Shown here: positions 9,457 through 17,525 of the stretch, piece by piece
Numbering within the stretch: the stretch's first letter is position 1
How the letters are laid out: each line of letters starts with the position of its first letter
DNA from: an uncultured Bacteroidales bacterium
Lineage (GTDB): Bacteria; Bacteroidota; Bacteroidia; Bacteroidales; WCHB1-69
Assembly: GCA_900316305.1 (NCBI GenBank)
Contig: ONCM01000016.1
Location: 1 to 55,584, forward strand
DNA: 55,584 bases
Direction of reading: 5' to 3'
Translations under genes and position numbers: made by a program
The notes under the pieces: generated by a model
The model's input: the letters and a program-made list of their open reading frames with translations, nothing else
Told to the model about the DNA's origin: nothing
Databases searched by the model: none

Positions 9457-10887
9457 TTAGTCATTCGTAGATAAATGACAATAGACGATGGTCACTTTGT
9501 CGTTGGCCTTCAACAAGTAATCGCCGTTATTCGTGGCGTTGTAGGTCAACGTTTTGCCACCTGAAACGGTGCCGTTCACGTCAATCACGCCATTGTGATT
9601 GCCGCCCACCATCACACCGTTGATGTACATCCAGATAGCTGCATCTGGATTGGGTTTCAGATCATTGTCAAGCGTAATGTTGTATGTATTTCCAGTTTGA
9701 GCAGTTGCAGTTTGTATTTTGACCGTATATTGCGCAAGCGGCACGTACTGCGCCATTTCGCTAATCATGCTTTCCAAATCGTTGATTGTGGTTCCCATGT
9801 TTTTGGTCACATTGGCGAGAGAATCGGCACGGTTTTTCAGGGTGTCGATGCGTTTGTTCATAGTAACTTTATCATTTTTCAACTCGGTTATCTCATTATA
9901 GAGTTCGTTAAGCAATGTGCAAAGGTTTTGTGGGGTGTCGCCACAAGTAACGCTTACCGAGCTGGCACTGATAGTGATTTCGCCGGAGAAAGTGCTGTTG
10001 CCGGAGAAAGTGTTGTTTCCAATGAAAATATTGCTGGCATTGGTGTAAGCCACGTTCGTCGGGGTGTCTGTCAAATTTTTGTAGCTGCCGGAGGTGGCCA
10101 CGGTGGCGAGGTCGGCGCTGTTGGCCTTCAAGGACAATTTGTTGTCAATGATGGTTCTGGTATATACCTTGCCAGTGTCGGCTTTGCCACCTATCGCAGT
10201 GGTGTTCGCAGCTATCGCAGTGGCATTGGCTTCAATCTGCGCTCCCAATGCGAGGCTGTCACCATGCATCTTCGTATACACAGCGGCAAAATCATCAGCC
10301 ACACATTCTCTAATCTGCCCGCAATCCTGAATCTCGTAACTCTCAAGGGCACTTTGGATTGAATCGTGAATCTGCGCACTGATGTTGTCTGTGATGCTGT
10401 CGTGGATAGCACCGGCCACATCATTGCTCGTTATGTAGTGTTGGTCGGCTATGAAGTTAGCAATCACGTTCACGTTCACGCTGTCGGCATAGTGGGCATT
10501 GTCGGCATAGAACGCATACGGCACCGCCGTCAGCGGCATCGCTAACGTGCCAAGCGGGGCATCCGCACCGTCCAGCGTCACCGTGGTCTCAATGCGGGCA
10601 TTGTTCCAATGGATGCCGTTCCAAGCCTCATTGGACTGGGCAGGACCGATCTGCAGCGAGATCAGGCCGTTCAGGTTCGTGTGTACGTTCTCGTACGTCT
10701 GCGTGTAGGCGGGCTGCTGGGCATCACCATCGAAGATTTTGACCGTCACAGTCACGTCCTTGTTGGCCACCAGCCTGTTCTCGGTGTCACGCACCACGGC
10801 CTGGTAGCTGATCTTGTTGTTGTTTTGCGCGAACATCGTCATCGCGCAGCATAGCACTGTGGCTATGAGGAGTAAGGTTTTTTTCAT
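9457..10887 (-). CDS. Exported fibre-like protein with coiled coil (476 aa)
   Basis: The start at 10887 was chosen because a signal peptide (MKKTLLLIATVLCCAMTMFA) begins there; the longer frame to 10941 only reads into an upstream repeat. The N-terminal domain (KISYQAVVRDTENRLV ... VPYAFYADNAHYAD) is the common opening of Bacteroidota secreted fibre-like proteins. Residues around 345-400 form a heptad-rich helix (LNELYNEITELKNDKVTMNK and following) likely to trimerise. A beta-rich tip (INGVMVGGNHNGVIDVNG) closes it. The architecture resembles phage tail fibres or trimeric adhesins, but no phage genes are nearby. Function is unknown. Confidence 0.7.
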   Translation of the reverse strand: MKKTLLLIATVLCCAMTMFAQNNNKISYQAVVRDTENRLVANKDVTVTVKIFDGDAQQPAYTQTYENVHTNLNGLISLQIGPAQSNEAWNGIHWNNARIETTVTLDGADAPLGTLAMPLTAVPYAFYADNAHYADSVNVNVIANFIADQHYITSNDVAGAIHDSITDNISAQIHDSIQSALESYEIQDCGQIRECVADDFAAVYTKMHGDSLALGAQIEANATAIAANTTAIGGKADTGKVYTRTIIDNKLSLKANSADLATVATSGSYKNLTDTPTNVAYTNASNIFIGNNTFSGNSTFSGEITISASSVSVTCGDTPQNLCTLLNELYNEITELKNDKVTMNKRIDTLKNRADSLANVTKNMGTTINDLESMISEMAQYVPLAQYTVKIQTATAQTGNTYNITLDNDLKPNPDAAIWMYINGVMVGGNHNGVIDVNGTVSGGKTLTYNATNNGDYLLKANDKVTIVYCHLSTND

Positions 10888-10920
10888 TTTATTGTTGGTT
10901 TTTATTTTTTTCTTGATATA

Positions 10921-10985
10921 ACTACCCCGCCCTACGGGCACCCCTTCTTAAAAGAAGGGGAATGGTCCTTCGACCGAGGCATTCT
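10921..10985. repeat. Intergenic hairpin element (CCCCTTCTT/AAGAAGGGG)
   Basis: Inverted repeat CCCCTTCTT (10941-10949) and AAGAAGGGG (10952-10960), flanked by CCCGCCCTACGGGC on one side and GGTCCTTCGACCGAGG on the other, giving three adjacent small hairpins. It looks like a dispersed intergenic element rather than a simple terminator, since no T-tract follows on either strand. It could still slow transcription between the two exported-protein genes. Confidence 0.55.
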
Positions 10986-10990
10986 CGTTA

Positions 10991-11023
10991 ACTGCTAACT
11001 GCTAACTACTAACTGCTAACTAT
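10991..11023. repeat. 7-bp tandem array (ACTGCTA type), contains a stop codon
   Basis: Heptads ACTGCTA, ACTGCTA, ACTACTA, ACTGCTA, ACTATTC (last one partial). The TAG stop of the minus-strand gene ending at 11020 lies in the final unit. Both strands carry a stop triplet every 7 bp, so all three frames are closed within 21 bp. Confidence 0.85.
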
Positions 11024-11910
11024 TCGGGCCACACGTTCTCTTTTACGCACCGCACGCTCAATTTGTCGTTGGCGTTGCGGGTCACCAAGATTGGTGCGTC
11101 GCAATAATAGAGGATTTCGATAGCGTTGCCGGCGGTGGCGCCGTTTTCACCCGTCGTCCACCAATAGGTCTCCGAACCCAATCCCTCGAAACGCTGGGTG
11201 TTGGCGTTGTAGAAACCGGCAGGATAGGCCGTGAAGTCGGTGCTGTTGGTGTTGATGTCGCCGTTGACCCAACCCTCGGTGCTGCGCAACGTGATGGCTG
11301 GGTTAGTGGACAAAGCCGCAACTTCTTCAACCATAGGCAGATGCCAGCCATCGGGGCAGAGTGTCTGGGCAGCCGTTTGCGGGTAGAGCAGTCCGTAAAC
11401 ATCCGGTACAGTTGTGGTCAGCGGACTCTGATAAGTCACTGCGCCGTCAACTGCTTTGCGAAGGTTCTGCTTCGTCCAGCAATAGCCGGAAACAGCCAGC
11501 ACGTCATATTCGGGGTTGTTCTCCTCCAGGTACTGCGGACAGACAATCAGGTAGAGCGTCCTCCACAGGTCATAATTGTATATTCCGCCATTGACGAGAT
11601 AGACGCTGTCCACGTGCGAGCTATCTTGTGCGGGCAAGTCGAAGCCATTGGAGGTATAGGGGGTGTTGTAGGTGATCACGTCATACACCGTGTCGCGCAC
11701 CCACTGCGCCTGCGCCACGCCCATCGAGAGCTCGTAGTCGCTCTCAGCGGGACGAATCTGCTGGAAGAACGGCTGTCCCACCGCAGCGTAGAAATGGTCG
11801 GCATTGCCGCCGGCAGATACGGTGGCCTGCATGTTCTGCGCCTGCGCACTCATCGTCGCAGCGGCCATGCAGACAAGGAATAAAGTTAAAACGGTAAAAG
11901 ATTTTCTCAT
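11020..11910 (-). CDS. Exported FISUMP-domain protein (296 aa)
   Basis: Signal peptide MRKSFTVLTLFLVCMAAATM, cleavage near AQAQ. The N-terminal third (VSAGGNADHFYAAVGQPFFQ) is an unrecognised domain. From about residue 140, GYCWTKQNLRKAV ... CPDGWHLPMVEEVAAL ... SETYWWTTGENG ... LSVRCVKE is the classical layout of the Fibrobacter succinogenes major paralogous (FISUMP) domain. It is first in the run of minus-strand exported-protein genes and has its own promoter with a leader of about 200 nt. Likely a cell-surface or secreted protein; ligand unknown. Confidence 0.75.
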   Translation of the reverse strand: MRKSFTVLTLFLVCMAAATMSAQAQNMQATVSAGGNADHFYAAVGQPFFQQIRPAESDYELSMGVAQAQWVRDTVYDVITYNTPYTSNGFDLPAQDSSHVDSVYLVNGGIYNYDLWRTLYLIVCPQYLEENNPEYDVLAVSGYCWTKQNLRKAVDGAVTYQSPLTTTVPDVYGLLYPQTAAQTLCPDGWHLPMVEEVAALSTNPAITLRSTEGWVNGDINTNSTDFTAYPAGFYNANTQRFEGLGSETYWWTTGENGATAGNAIEILYYCDAPILVTRNANDKLSVRCVKENVWPE

Positions 11911-12113
11911 ATAGGTTTATTTTTTAATACACGACAAAACGCTTCCGTCCCTGTTTTTGAAAAAAAACGGGATGAAAACAACAAAAATGGAATGAAAAAT
12001 GTATGAAGACAGTGAACTAAACCAGCCTCCGAGAGAGAAGAGCGATAACAGATTGATTGTGAGATGGTTAGAAAATTTCTCCACTTATTTTTTACATGTT
12101 ATTTTTAAACGCG

Positions 12114-12121
12114 CAAAAATA
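12114..12121 (-). promoter_or_regulatory. Promoter -7 box for the 11020-11910 gene, long leader
   Basis: Minus-strand TATTTTTG. It is the only good box found upstream of the start at 11910, and implies a leader of about 203 nt, far longer than the 13-50 nt usual here. The 430-nt divergent gap 11911-12340 otherwise holds a palindrome copy, a 7-bp array and the ahcY promoter. Confidence 0.45.
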
Positions 12122-12206
12122 CGCAAAAAACAAAGGCTACAATAATCATTGTATTAACATTCTATCAACAACTTGTGTTTAATTTTTGTGGCGACGCACC
12201 GCGCCT

Positions 12207-12234
12207 GTAGAGACGCGCCATGGCACGTCTCCAC
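12207..12234. repeat. 28-bp palindrome, copy 3
   Basis: GTAGAGACG arm, centre CGCCATGGCA, arm CGTCTCCAC (one mismatch to the usual arm). The centre is identical to copy 6. It lies between divergent genes, upstream of ahcY. Confidence 0.85.
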
Positions 12235-12248
12235 AATTACCCTCCATC

Positions 12249-12290
12249 ATTCATAATTCATAATTCATAACTCATCATTCATCATTAAAA
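12249..12290. repeat. 7-bp tandem array (ATTCATA type)
   Basis: Six heptads: ATTCATA three times, ACTCATC, ATTCATC, ATTAAAA. It ends five bases before the ahcY -7 box, so it occupies the -35 region of that promoter. Both strands carry phased stop triplets (TAA forward, TGA reverse). Confidence 0.85.
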
Positions 12291-12294
12291 ATAG

Positions 12295-12302
12295 TATCTT
12301 TG
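12295..12302 (+). promoter_or_regulatory. Promoter -7 box of ahcY
   Basis: TATCTTTG, 38 nt before the ahcY start, directly after an ATTCATA heptad array. Confidence 0.6.
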
Positions 12303-12340
12303 CAGCCTCAAATTTTCGAACAAATAAAATTTATAACAAT

Positions 12341-13750
12341 ATGATAGACAATAATTTGAAATACAAAATCGCTGACATGGGGTTGGCGGAATGGGGACAC
12401 AAGGACATTGATGTCTCCCAAAAGGAGATGCCGGGTCTGTTGGCTATTCGCGAGAAGTACGGCGACAGCAAGCCGTTGAAGGGGGTCCGGATCATGGGTT
12501 CGCTGCACATGACCATCCAGACGGCGGTGTTGATCGAGACGCTGACGCACCTTGGCGCGGAGGTCCGCTGGTGCAGTTGCAACATTTTCTCCACGCAGGA
12601 CCACGCGGCCGCGGCCATCGCCGACAACGGGGTGAGCGTCTTTGCCTGGAAGGGCGAAAGCCTCGAAGACTACTGGTGGTGCACGGTGAACGCGCTCTCG
12701 TTCCCGGGCGGCAAAGGCCCGCAGCTCATCGTCGATGACGGCGGCGACGCCACCCTGCTCATCCACCTGGGCTGCAAGGCCGAGGACGACCCGACCGTGC
12801 TCGACGCGGAGCCGGAGTCACACGAGCAGGCCGTGATTTTCAACACCTTGAAGCAGGTGCTGAAAGAGGATCCGCGCCACTGGCACAACATGGTGAAGGA
12901 GATCAAGGGCGTTTCCGAGGAGACGACCACCGGCGTGCACCGTCTCTACCAGATGATGGAGCGCGGAGAGCTGCTCTTCCCCGCCATCAACGTCAACGAT
13001 TCCGTGACAAAATCGAAATTCGACAACAAATACGGCTGCCGCGAGTCCTTGGCCGACGGCATCAAGCGCGCCACCGACGTGATGGTGGCCGGCAAGGTGG
13101 TTGTGGTGTGCGGCTACGGCGACGTCGGCAAGGGCTGTGCGCAAGCGATGCGCTCCTACGGCGCCCGCGTCATCGTCACCGAGGTCGATCCCATCTGCGC
13201 GCTGCAGGCCGCGATGGAGGGCTTCGAGGTCAAAACCGTGGAGGACGCCCTCGACGAAGGCAACATCTACGTCACCTGCACCGGCAACTGCGACGTCATC
13301 ACCGTCGATCACCTCAACAAGATGAAAGACCAGTCCATCGTCTGCAACATCGGCCACTTCGACAACGAGATACAGGTCAGCGCGTTCGAGAGCCAGCCGA
13401 ACATCACCAAGCGCAACATCAAGCCGCAGGTCGATGAATACATCTTCCCCGACGGGCACTCCATCTTCATCCTCGCCGAAGGCCGTCTCGTGAACCTGGG
13501 CTGCGCCACCGGACACCCCTCCTTCGTGATGAGCAACTCCTTCACCAACCAGGTGATGGCGCAACTCGACTTGTGGCAGCACGAATACAAAGTGGGGGTC
13601 TATAACCTGCCCAAACACCTCGACGAAGAGGTCGCACGGCTGCATCTCGGCAAAATCGGCGTGAAACTGACCACGCTCACCCAGAAGCAGGCCGACTATA
13701 TCGGGGTGAAGGTTGAGGGACCGTATAAGACGGATGCCTATAGGTATTAA
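12341..13750 (+). CDS. ahcY: Adenosylhomocysteinase (S-adenosyl-L-homocysteine hydrolase)
   Basis: Cytosolic NAD-dependent enzyme that reversibly cleaves S-adenosylhomocysteine to adenosine and homocysteine, clearing the product of methyl transfer reactions. The 469-residue length fits the long bacterial form. Visible landmarks are GSLHMTIQT near residue 55, [10 protein letters not shown] near 85, the NAD-binding loop GYGDVGKG at 258-265, GHFDNEI, the [11 protein letters not shown] segment and the C-terminal PYKTDAYRY. Base composition is clearly more GC-rich than in the flanking genes, with codon use typical of a highly expressed gene. It has its own promoter and terminator and so is monocistronic. 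No SAH riboswitch was recognised in the leader. Confidence 0.97.
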   Translation: MIDNNLKYKIADMGLAEWGHKDIDVSQKEMPGLLAIREKYGDSKPLKGVRIMGSLHMTIQTAVLIETLTHLGAEVRWCSCNIFSTQDHAAAAIADNGVSVFAWKGESLEDYWWCTVNALSFPGGKGPQLIVDDGGDATLLIHLGCKAEDDPTVLDAEPESHEQAVIFNTLKQVLKEDPRHWHNMVKEIKGVSEETTTGVHRLYQMMERGELLFPAINVNDSVTKSKFDNKYGCRESLADGIKRATDVMVAGKVVVVCGYGDVGKGCAQAMRSYGARVIVTEVDPICALQAAMEGFEVKTVEDALDEGNIYVTCTGNCDVITVDHLNKMKDQSIVCNIGHFDNEIQVSAFESQPNITKRNIKPQVDEYIFPDGHSIFILAEGRLVNLGCATGHPSFVMSNSFTNQVMAQLDLWQHEYKVGVYNLPKHLDEEVARLHLGKIGVKLTTLTQKQADYIGVKVEGPYKTDAYRY

Positions 13751-13757
13751 TATCGTT

Positions 13758-13801
13758 GTAGAGTCGTTTCATGGTAGAGACGTTTCATGAAACGTCTCTA
13801 C
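13758..13801. repeat. 28-bp palindrome, copy 4, preceded by a half copy
   Basis: Bases 13774-13801 are a perfect palindrome with GTAGAGACG arms and centre TTTCATGAAA, identical to copy 5. Directly before it, 13758-13773 (GTAGAGTCGTTTCATG) repeats the left half with one change, so a partial element abuts a complete one. It follows the ahcY stop codon and precedes its terminator. Confidence 0.85.
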
Positions 13802-13824
13802 GGATAGGACAACATAATAATAAG

Positions 13825-13857
13825 ACGGGGTGATGAAAAATTCACCTCGTTTTTTTT
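13825..13857 (+). terminator. Intrinsic terminator of ahcY
   Basis: Stem ACGGGGTGA (13825-13833) pairs with TCACCTCGT (13842-13850) with one G-T pair, followed by eight T. Confidence 0.85.
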
Positions 13858-13880
13858 CGTCTTTGGTTCCAAAAAAATTG

Positions 13881-13888
13881 TATTTTTG
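13881..13888 (+). promoter_or_regulatory. Promoter -7 box of ackA
   Basis: TATTTTTG, 51 nt before the ackA start codon. Confidence 0.55.
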
Positions 13889-13939
13889 CCCTGCATTTTT
13901 GGAATTTATTATCAAAAACTATTAATCAAATAATTGAAT

Positions 13940-15136
13940 ATGAAAATATTAGTCCTCAACTGCGGTAGTTCCTCCATCAAATATCAACTGTTGGAGATGG
14001 AACCGCAACCCGAATTGTTAGCTAAAGGTCTTGTCGAGCGTGTCGGTTTGGAAATGGGTGAGTTTACCCACAAGCCGGTCGGCAAGGAGAAATGCTACGT
14101 CCAAACGCCCATCCCGACGCACGAAGAGGGTATCAAGCTGGTTTTGAATATGTTGACGGATCCCGAGCATGGTGTCATCAAGTCTTTGGACGAGATTGGC
14201 GCAGTGGGTCACCGTGTGGCTCACGGCGGCGAGTACTTCAAGGAAAGCTGCGTCATCGGCGACAAGGAGCGCGAGGAAATCGCCAAGCTGTGCGCTCTGG
14301 CTCCCCTGCACAACCCTGCCAGCCTCACCGGCATCGATGCTATGAAGAAGTTGCTCCCCAATGTGAAGCACGTCGGCGTGTTCGACACCTCCTTCCACCA
14401 GACCATGCCTTCCGAGGCATTTCTCTACGCACTGCCTTACGAGTATTACACCGAAAAGAAAATCCGCAGATACGGTTTCCACGGCACCAGCCACAAATAT
14501 GTGGGTCCGAAGGCCGCTGAAATTGCTGGCATTCCTTACGAAAAGGCGAAAATCGTCAGCTGCCACCTCGGCAACGGCGCCTCCATCTGCGCTATCAAGA
14601 ACGGTAAATCCATCGACACCTCCATGGGCTTCACCCCGGTCGAAGGTCTCGTGATGGGTACCCGCGTGGGCGACATCGACGCCGGCGCATTGCTCTACAT
14701 CATGGACACGGAAGGTCTGAATACCAAGGAGATGAACACCCTCATCAACAAGAAGAGCGGTCTGCTGGGCATCTCCGGCAAGAGCGTTGACATGCGCGAC
14801 ATCCGCGCAGGTCGCGACGCCGGCGACGAGCGCAGCACCGACGCCTTCAACATGTTCGCTTATCGCGTGCGCAAGTACATCGGCGCGTATGCGGCAGCCA
14901 TGGGCGGTGTAGATGTCATCCTCTTCACCGGTGGTATCGGCGAGAACGCCTGGTTCCAACGCGAGAAGATTTGTGAAAACCTCGAATGGATCGGCGCAAA
15001 ACTGGATCCCGAAGCCAATCAGAAATACTGCGGCGAAGACGGCATCATCTCCACGCCCGACTCCACCACAAAACTGGTGGTCGTCACGACCAACGAGGAG
15101 CTAGTGATTGCCACCGATACCTACAATTTGTTGTAA
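13940..15136 (+). CDS. ackA: Acetate kinase
   Basis: Cytosolic enzyme converting acetyl phosphate and ADP to acetate and ATP, the energy-yielding step of acetate fermentation. 398 residues, the usual family length. Motifs are NCGSSSIKYQ (residues 7-16), YGFHGTSHKYV (about 178), GTRVGDIDAG and FTGGIGENAW (about 330). The ATG at 13940 is preferred; an in-frame TTG two codons upstream is not needed. The phosphotransacetylase gene that often accompanies ackA is not adjacent. Transcription ends at a hairpin shared with the convergent galM gene. Confidence 0.97.
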   Translation: MKILVLNCGSSSIKYQLLEMEPQPELLAKGLVERVGLEMGEFTHKPVGKEKCYVQTPIPTHEEGIKLVLNMLTDPEHGVIKSLDEIGAVGHRVAHGGEYFKESCVIGDKEREEIAKLCALAPLHNPASLTGIDAMKKLLPNVKHVGVFDTSFHQTMPSEAFLYALPYEYYTEKKIRRYGFHGTSHKYVGPKAAEIAGIPYEKAKIVSCHLGNGASICAIKNGKSIDTSMGFTPVEGLVMGTRVGDIDAGALLYIMDTEGLNTKEMNTLINKKSGLLGISGKSVDMRDIRAGRDAGDERSTDAFNMFAYRVRKYIGAYAAAMGGVDVILFTGGIGENAWFQREKICENLEWIGAKLDPEANQKYCGEDGIISTPDSTTKLVVVTTNEELVIATDTYNLL

Positions 15137-15160
15137 AACAAGTTGTTATTCCGCAAAACA

Positions 15161-15195
15161 AAAATGGCTGCCCGTTTTGGACAGCCATTTTTTTA
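15161..15195. terminator. Bidirectional terminator between ackA and galM
   Basis: Stem AAAATGGCTG (15161-15170) pairs with CAGCCATTTT (15182-15191). T-runs follow on both strands. The galM stop codon (15193-15195) lies in the plus-strand T-run, so the hairpin begins immediately after the galM reading frame. Confidence 0.85.
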
Positions 15196-16215
15196 TATGA
15201 ACTTGAATCTCGTATGGCTACGATAAACCTCGCCCGGACGTAGGAAAGCGTTGGATTCCGGCCAATTTTGGTTAGGCGAATCGGGGAACTTTTGCGTTTC
15301 GAGACAAACGGCGGCACGCTGGTGATAGACCACCCCACCTTTCCCGACAAATGTTCCGTCGAGGAAATTGCCGGTATAGACCTGCATTCCTGGTTCGGTA
15401 GTGTAAACCTCTAACGCAATGCCCGTTACAGGACTATCCAATCGAGCGCAGGGACGGGAATCGACGCCCTTCGTGTTCAGTACCCAGTTGTGGTCGTAAC
15501 CGCGTCCGATGCGCAGCTGTTCGAAGTCGGTGGCGATGTCCCGTCCAATCGGCTTGGGTTGCCGGAAATCCATCGGCGTGCCCTCCACGGAAGCCAACTC
15601 GCCCGAGGGGATGAAAGTTTCCCCAATCGGGGTGTAGCGGTCGGCATCGATGGTCAGCAGATGGTTGAGGATGTCGGTGGAGGCATCGCCGTTGAGGTTG
15701 AAATAGCTGTGGTTGGTCATGTTGATGACCGTCGGTTCGTCCGTAACAGCCTCGTATTCAATGTCCATTGCGTTATCATCCGTCAACGTGTACATAACGC
15801 GGGCGCACACATTGCCCGGGAACCCGCTGTCGCCGTCCTCGCTGACCAAACTCAGCACCAAACGGTTTTCGCACACAGATTCCACATTGAACATTCGGTA
15901 CTGCCAGCCGTCGGGTCCACCGTGCAGACAATTTGCACCATCGTTTTGCGGGAGGTGATACGTATGACCGTCAACGGTTATCTGTCCGTTGTTCAGTCGG
16001 TTAGCGTACCGTCCAATCGCCGCCCCGAAGTCGGAGCGATGGTTTTCCGGAAGATAATCTTCCACGTTTTCGAACCCGAGTACAACATCGCGCAGCTGCC
16101 CGTCCTTATCGGGCACGAACAACGACACGACACGACCGCCAAGGTTGGTGATTTCCGCACGCAGGCCGTGGGCGTTGCGGAGAGTATGAAGGGTTACATT
16201 TTGTTCCATATGCAT
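15193..16215 (-). CDS. galM: Aldose 1-epimerase (mutarotase)
   Basis: Interconverts alpha and beta anomers of aldoses such as galactose and glucose before their phosphorylation. 340 residues, normal for the family. The catalytic His region INMTNHSYFNL is near residue 163. The ligand-binding YDHNWVL, the EPGMQVYTGN segment and the C-terminal CLETQKFPDSPNQ, which carries the catalytic glutamate, are all present. A second possible start lies two codons downstream. No signal peptide is apparent, so it is probably cytoplasmic. It follows an exported-protein gene by 22 nt on the same strand and probably shares its promoter. Confidence 0.95.
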   Translation of the reverse strand: MHMEQNVTLHTLRNAHGLRAEITNLGGRVVSLFVPDKDGQLRDVVLGFENVEDYLPENHRSDFGAAIGRYANRLNNGQITVDGHTYHLPQNDGANCLHGGPDGWQYRMFNVESVCENRLVLSLVSEDGDSGFPGNVCARVMYTLTDDNAMDIEYEAVTDEPTVINMTNHSYFNLNGDASTDILNHLLTIDADRYTPIGETFIPSGELASVEGTPMDFRQPKPIGRDIATDFEQLRIGRGYDHNWVLNTKGVDSRPCARLDSPVTGIALEVYTTEPGMQVYTGNFLDGTFVGKGGVVYHQRAAVCLETQKFPDSPNQNWPESNAFLRPGEVYRSHTRFKFI

Positions 16216-16237
16216 ATAACACTACTCAAAGACACTA

Positions 16238-17083
16238 TTATTCGATCCAATATTCATAAAAATGGTCAAATGTCCATTTATTTTTCACTTTCTTAAGCAC
16301 GACAGTTCCTCCTGAAATACATTGACGATAAACCACAACAGCATAATGAAGCGAACGGTCAAATACAATTTCGTGAATGGTAATAAGAGGAACAATAGTA
16401 GTTGGACCAAACATATGAGGGCAGTATATCGAACCAGCATAATCTCTCAAAAATAATATTCTCTCAAATTCTTCTTGCGATTTCGCCTCTTCATAGTCGT
16501 AAGGCTCCTTCTCATTGCCGGTTACAGTCCAAATACTGTCTGTTTCCGTTAGTTCCCTATCATCAAATTTTTCAATTTCCAACGGAGGAAGTATGAATGT
16601 TGTAAGATAATCGTTGACGATAGTTTTATAACCTTCAGTCAGATAAACTGCCGTAAGTCCTTCGATTTGGTATTTTGGTCGGAAATCTATGGCGGAATCA
16701 ACGGTGACATATACTGTTTTGTCCAAATCGCCTTTTTGGAAAGCCTTTGATTTCTTATTCACATAACCTACTTTATCCAACGTGCTTTGCACAACAAGCA
16801 CCGGTCCAAGAACCTCAACCCCAATCTCCGAGGAAATATCCGGACGCAGCATCGCGGCAAACACCTTATGTGCCTCCGCGACCCATTTGTCGGGTGCTTC
16901 CGCCTCATTATCAGCATATTCCTTCTGCCAGTTGTCGAAGAACTGTTCCAATAGGACGTACGATTTTGTGTCGTAGGCCCGCTCCAACAGCTCCCTTTGG
17001 CCATCGGACTGCGCGAGCCCTGCGAGCGGCGTGCCAGCGAGTAAGAGCAGACATAAGGCGTATAATAACAGTTTGGTTCTCAT
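16238..17083 (-). CDS. Exported protein of unknown function (281 aa)
   Basis: The start at 17083 was chosen because a good signal peptide (MRTKLLLYALCLLLLAGTPL, cleavage near GLAQ) begins there and a TACTTTTG promoter box lies 18 nt upstream; the longer frame to 17104 would leave no leader. The mature protein is mixed alpha/beta without recognised domains. Segments seen include DKVGYVNKKSKAFQKGDLDK, CPHMFGPTTIVPLITIHEI and a C-terminal HFYEYWIE. It resembles the many uncharacterised exported proteins of Bacteroidales. It precedes galM by 22 nt. No function can be assigned. Confidence 0.6.
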   Translation of the reverse strand: MRTKLLLYALCLLLLAGTPLAGLAQSDGQRELLERAYDTKSYVLLEQFFDNWQKEYADNEAEAPDKWVAEAHKVFAAMLRPDISSEIGVEVLGPVLVVQSTLDKVGYVNKKSKAFQKGDLDKTVYVTVDSAIDFRPKYQIEGLTAVYLTEGYKTIVNDYLTTFILPPLEIEKFDDRELTETDSIWTVTGNEKEPYDYEEAKSQEEFERILFLRDYAGSIYCPHMFGPTTIVPLITIHEIVFDRSLHYAVVVYRQCISGGTVVLKKVKNKWTFDHFYEYWIE

Positions 17084-17101
17084 AACATTCTTTTTGGATG
17101 G

Positions 17102-17109
17102 CAAAAGTA
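17102..17109 (-). promoter_or_regulatory. Promoter -7 box of the 16238-17083 gene and galM
   Basis: Minus-strand TACTTTTG, 18 nt before the start at 17083. Confidence 0.55.
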
Positions 17110-17174
17110 GTATTTTTTCTATTTCAAGTTTTAAGAAGGAAATCTCTTGAAATCTGAGATTTGAGACCGGCAGT

Positions 17175-17224
17175 GTTAAATTACGTTAACGCATCGTAGC
17201 ATAACAGAAAAAATAGTACTTTTG
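17175..17224 (+). promoter_or_regulatory. Toxin-antitoxin promoter with possible operator
   Basis: A TACTTTTG -7 box (17217-17224) lies 25 nt before the antitoxin start. An inverted repeat GTTAA-N6-TTAAC (17175-17190) sits about 27 bp upstream of that box and is a plausible site for autorepression by the antitoxin. The operator role is inference. Confidence 0.4.
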
Positions 17225-17249
17225 CGGTCTGAGAATAGATATAGAAACT

Positions 17250-17525
17250 ATGTGTACTGTAACAATAAATGTAGATGATGCCACCGTGAGGCGTATTAAT
17301 CCCGACCTCACCACTCGTGAAAGTATAGGCCAATGGCTCCAAGACAAGGTGAATCTGCTGATTTCGGAACTTGCCGCCAAACCTATCACATCCCCCAATG
17401 CACATACCGCCGAGGAGATGCAGGTCATTCTGCTTGACCGCATCCGCAAGGCTGAGGCTGGTGAAGAGTCTGTGGTCTCTCATCAGGAAGTTTCTGATTC
17501 AATCCGTTCGAAGTATGGTTTTTGA
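17250..17525 (+). CDS. Antitoxin of a type II toxin-antitoxin pair (91 aa)
   Basis: Small acidic protein encoded directly before, and overlapping by 11 nt, a RelE/ParE-type toxin. The N-terminal stretch TVTINVDDATVRRINPDL looks like a short DNA-binding or dimerisation strand, followed by helices (ESIGQWLQDKVNLLISEL). The C-terminal half (EEMQVILLDRIRKAEAGEES) is a charged, probably flexible toxin-binding tail. Family knowledge predicts that it neutralises the toxin and, with it, represses the operon. The exact antitoxin family was not identified; the assignment rests on size, order and overlap. Confidence 0.7.
   Translation: MCTVTINVDDATVRRINPDLTTRESIGQWLQDKVNLLISELAAKPITSPNAHTAEEMQVILLDRIRKAEAGEESVVSHQEVSDSIRSKYGF

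Noticed and set aside
562-11910. Possible diversity-generating retroelement target among the FISUMP proteins (C-type-lectin-like C termini)
   Set aside because: No reverse transcriptase gene and no pair of near-identical template/variable repeats was seen in the window.
12303-12340. SAH riboswitch in the ahcY leader
   Set aside because: The leader after the promoter is only 38 nt, too short for the known SAH aptamer, and no matching structure was seen.
12818-14959. Long minus-strand frames antisense to ahcY and ackA
   Set aside because: The sense frames are unmistakable enzymes; the antisense products are low in recognisable motifs and arise from GC-rich codon usage.
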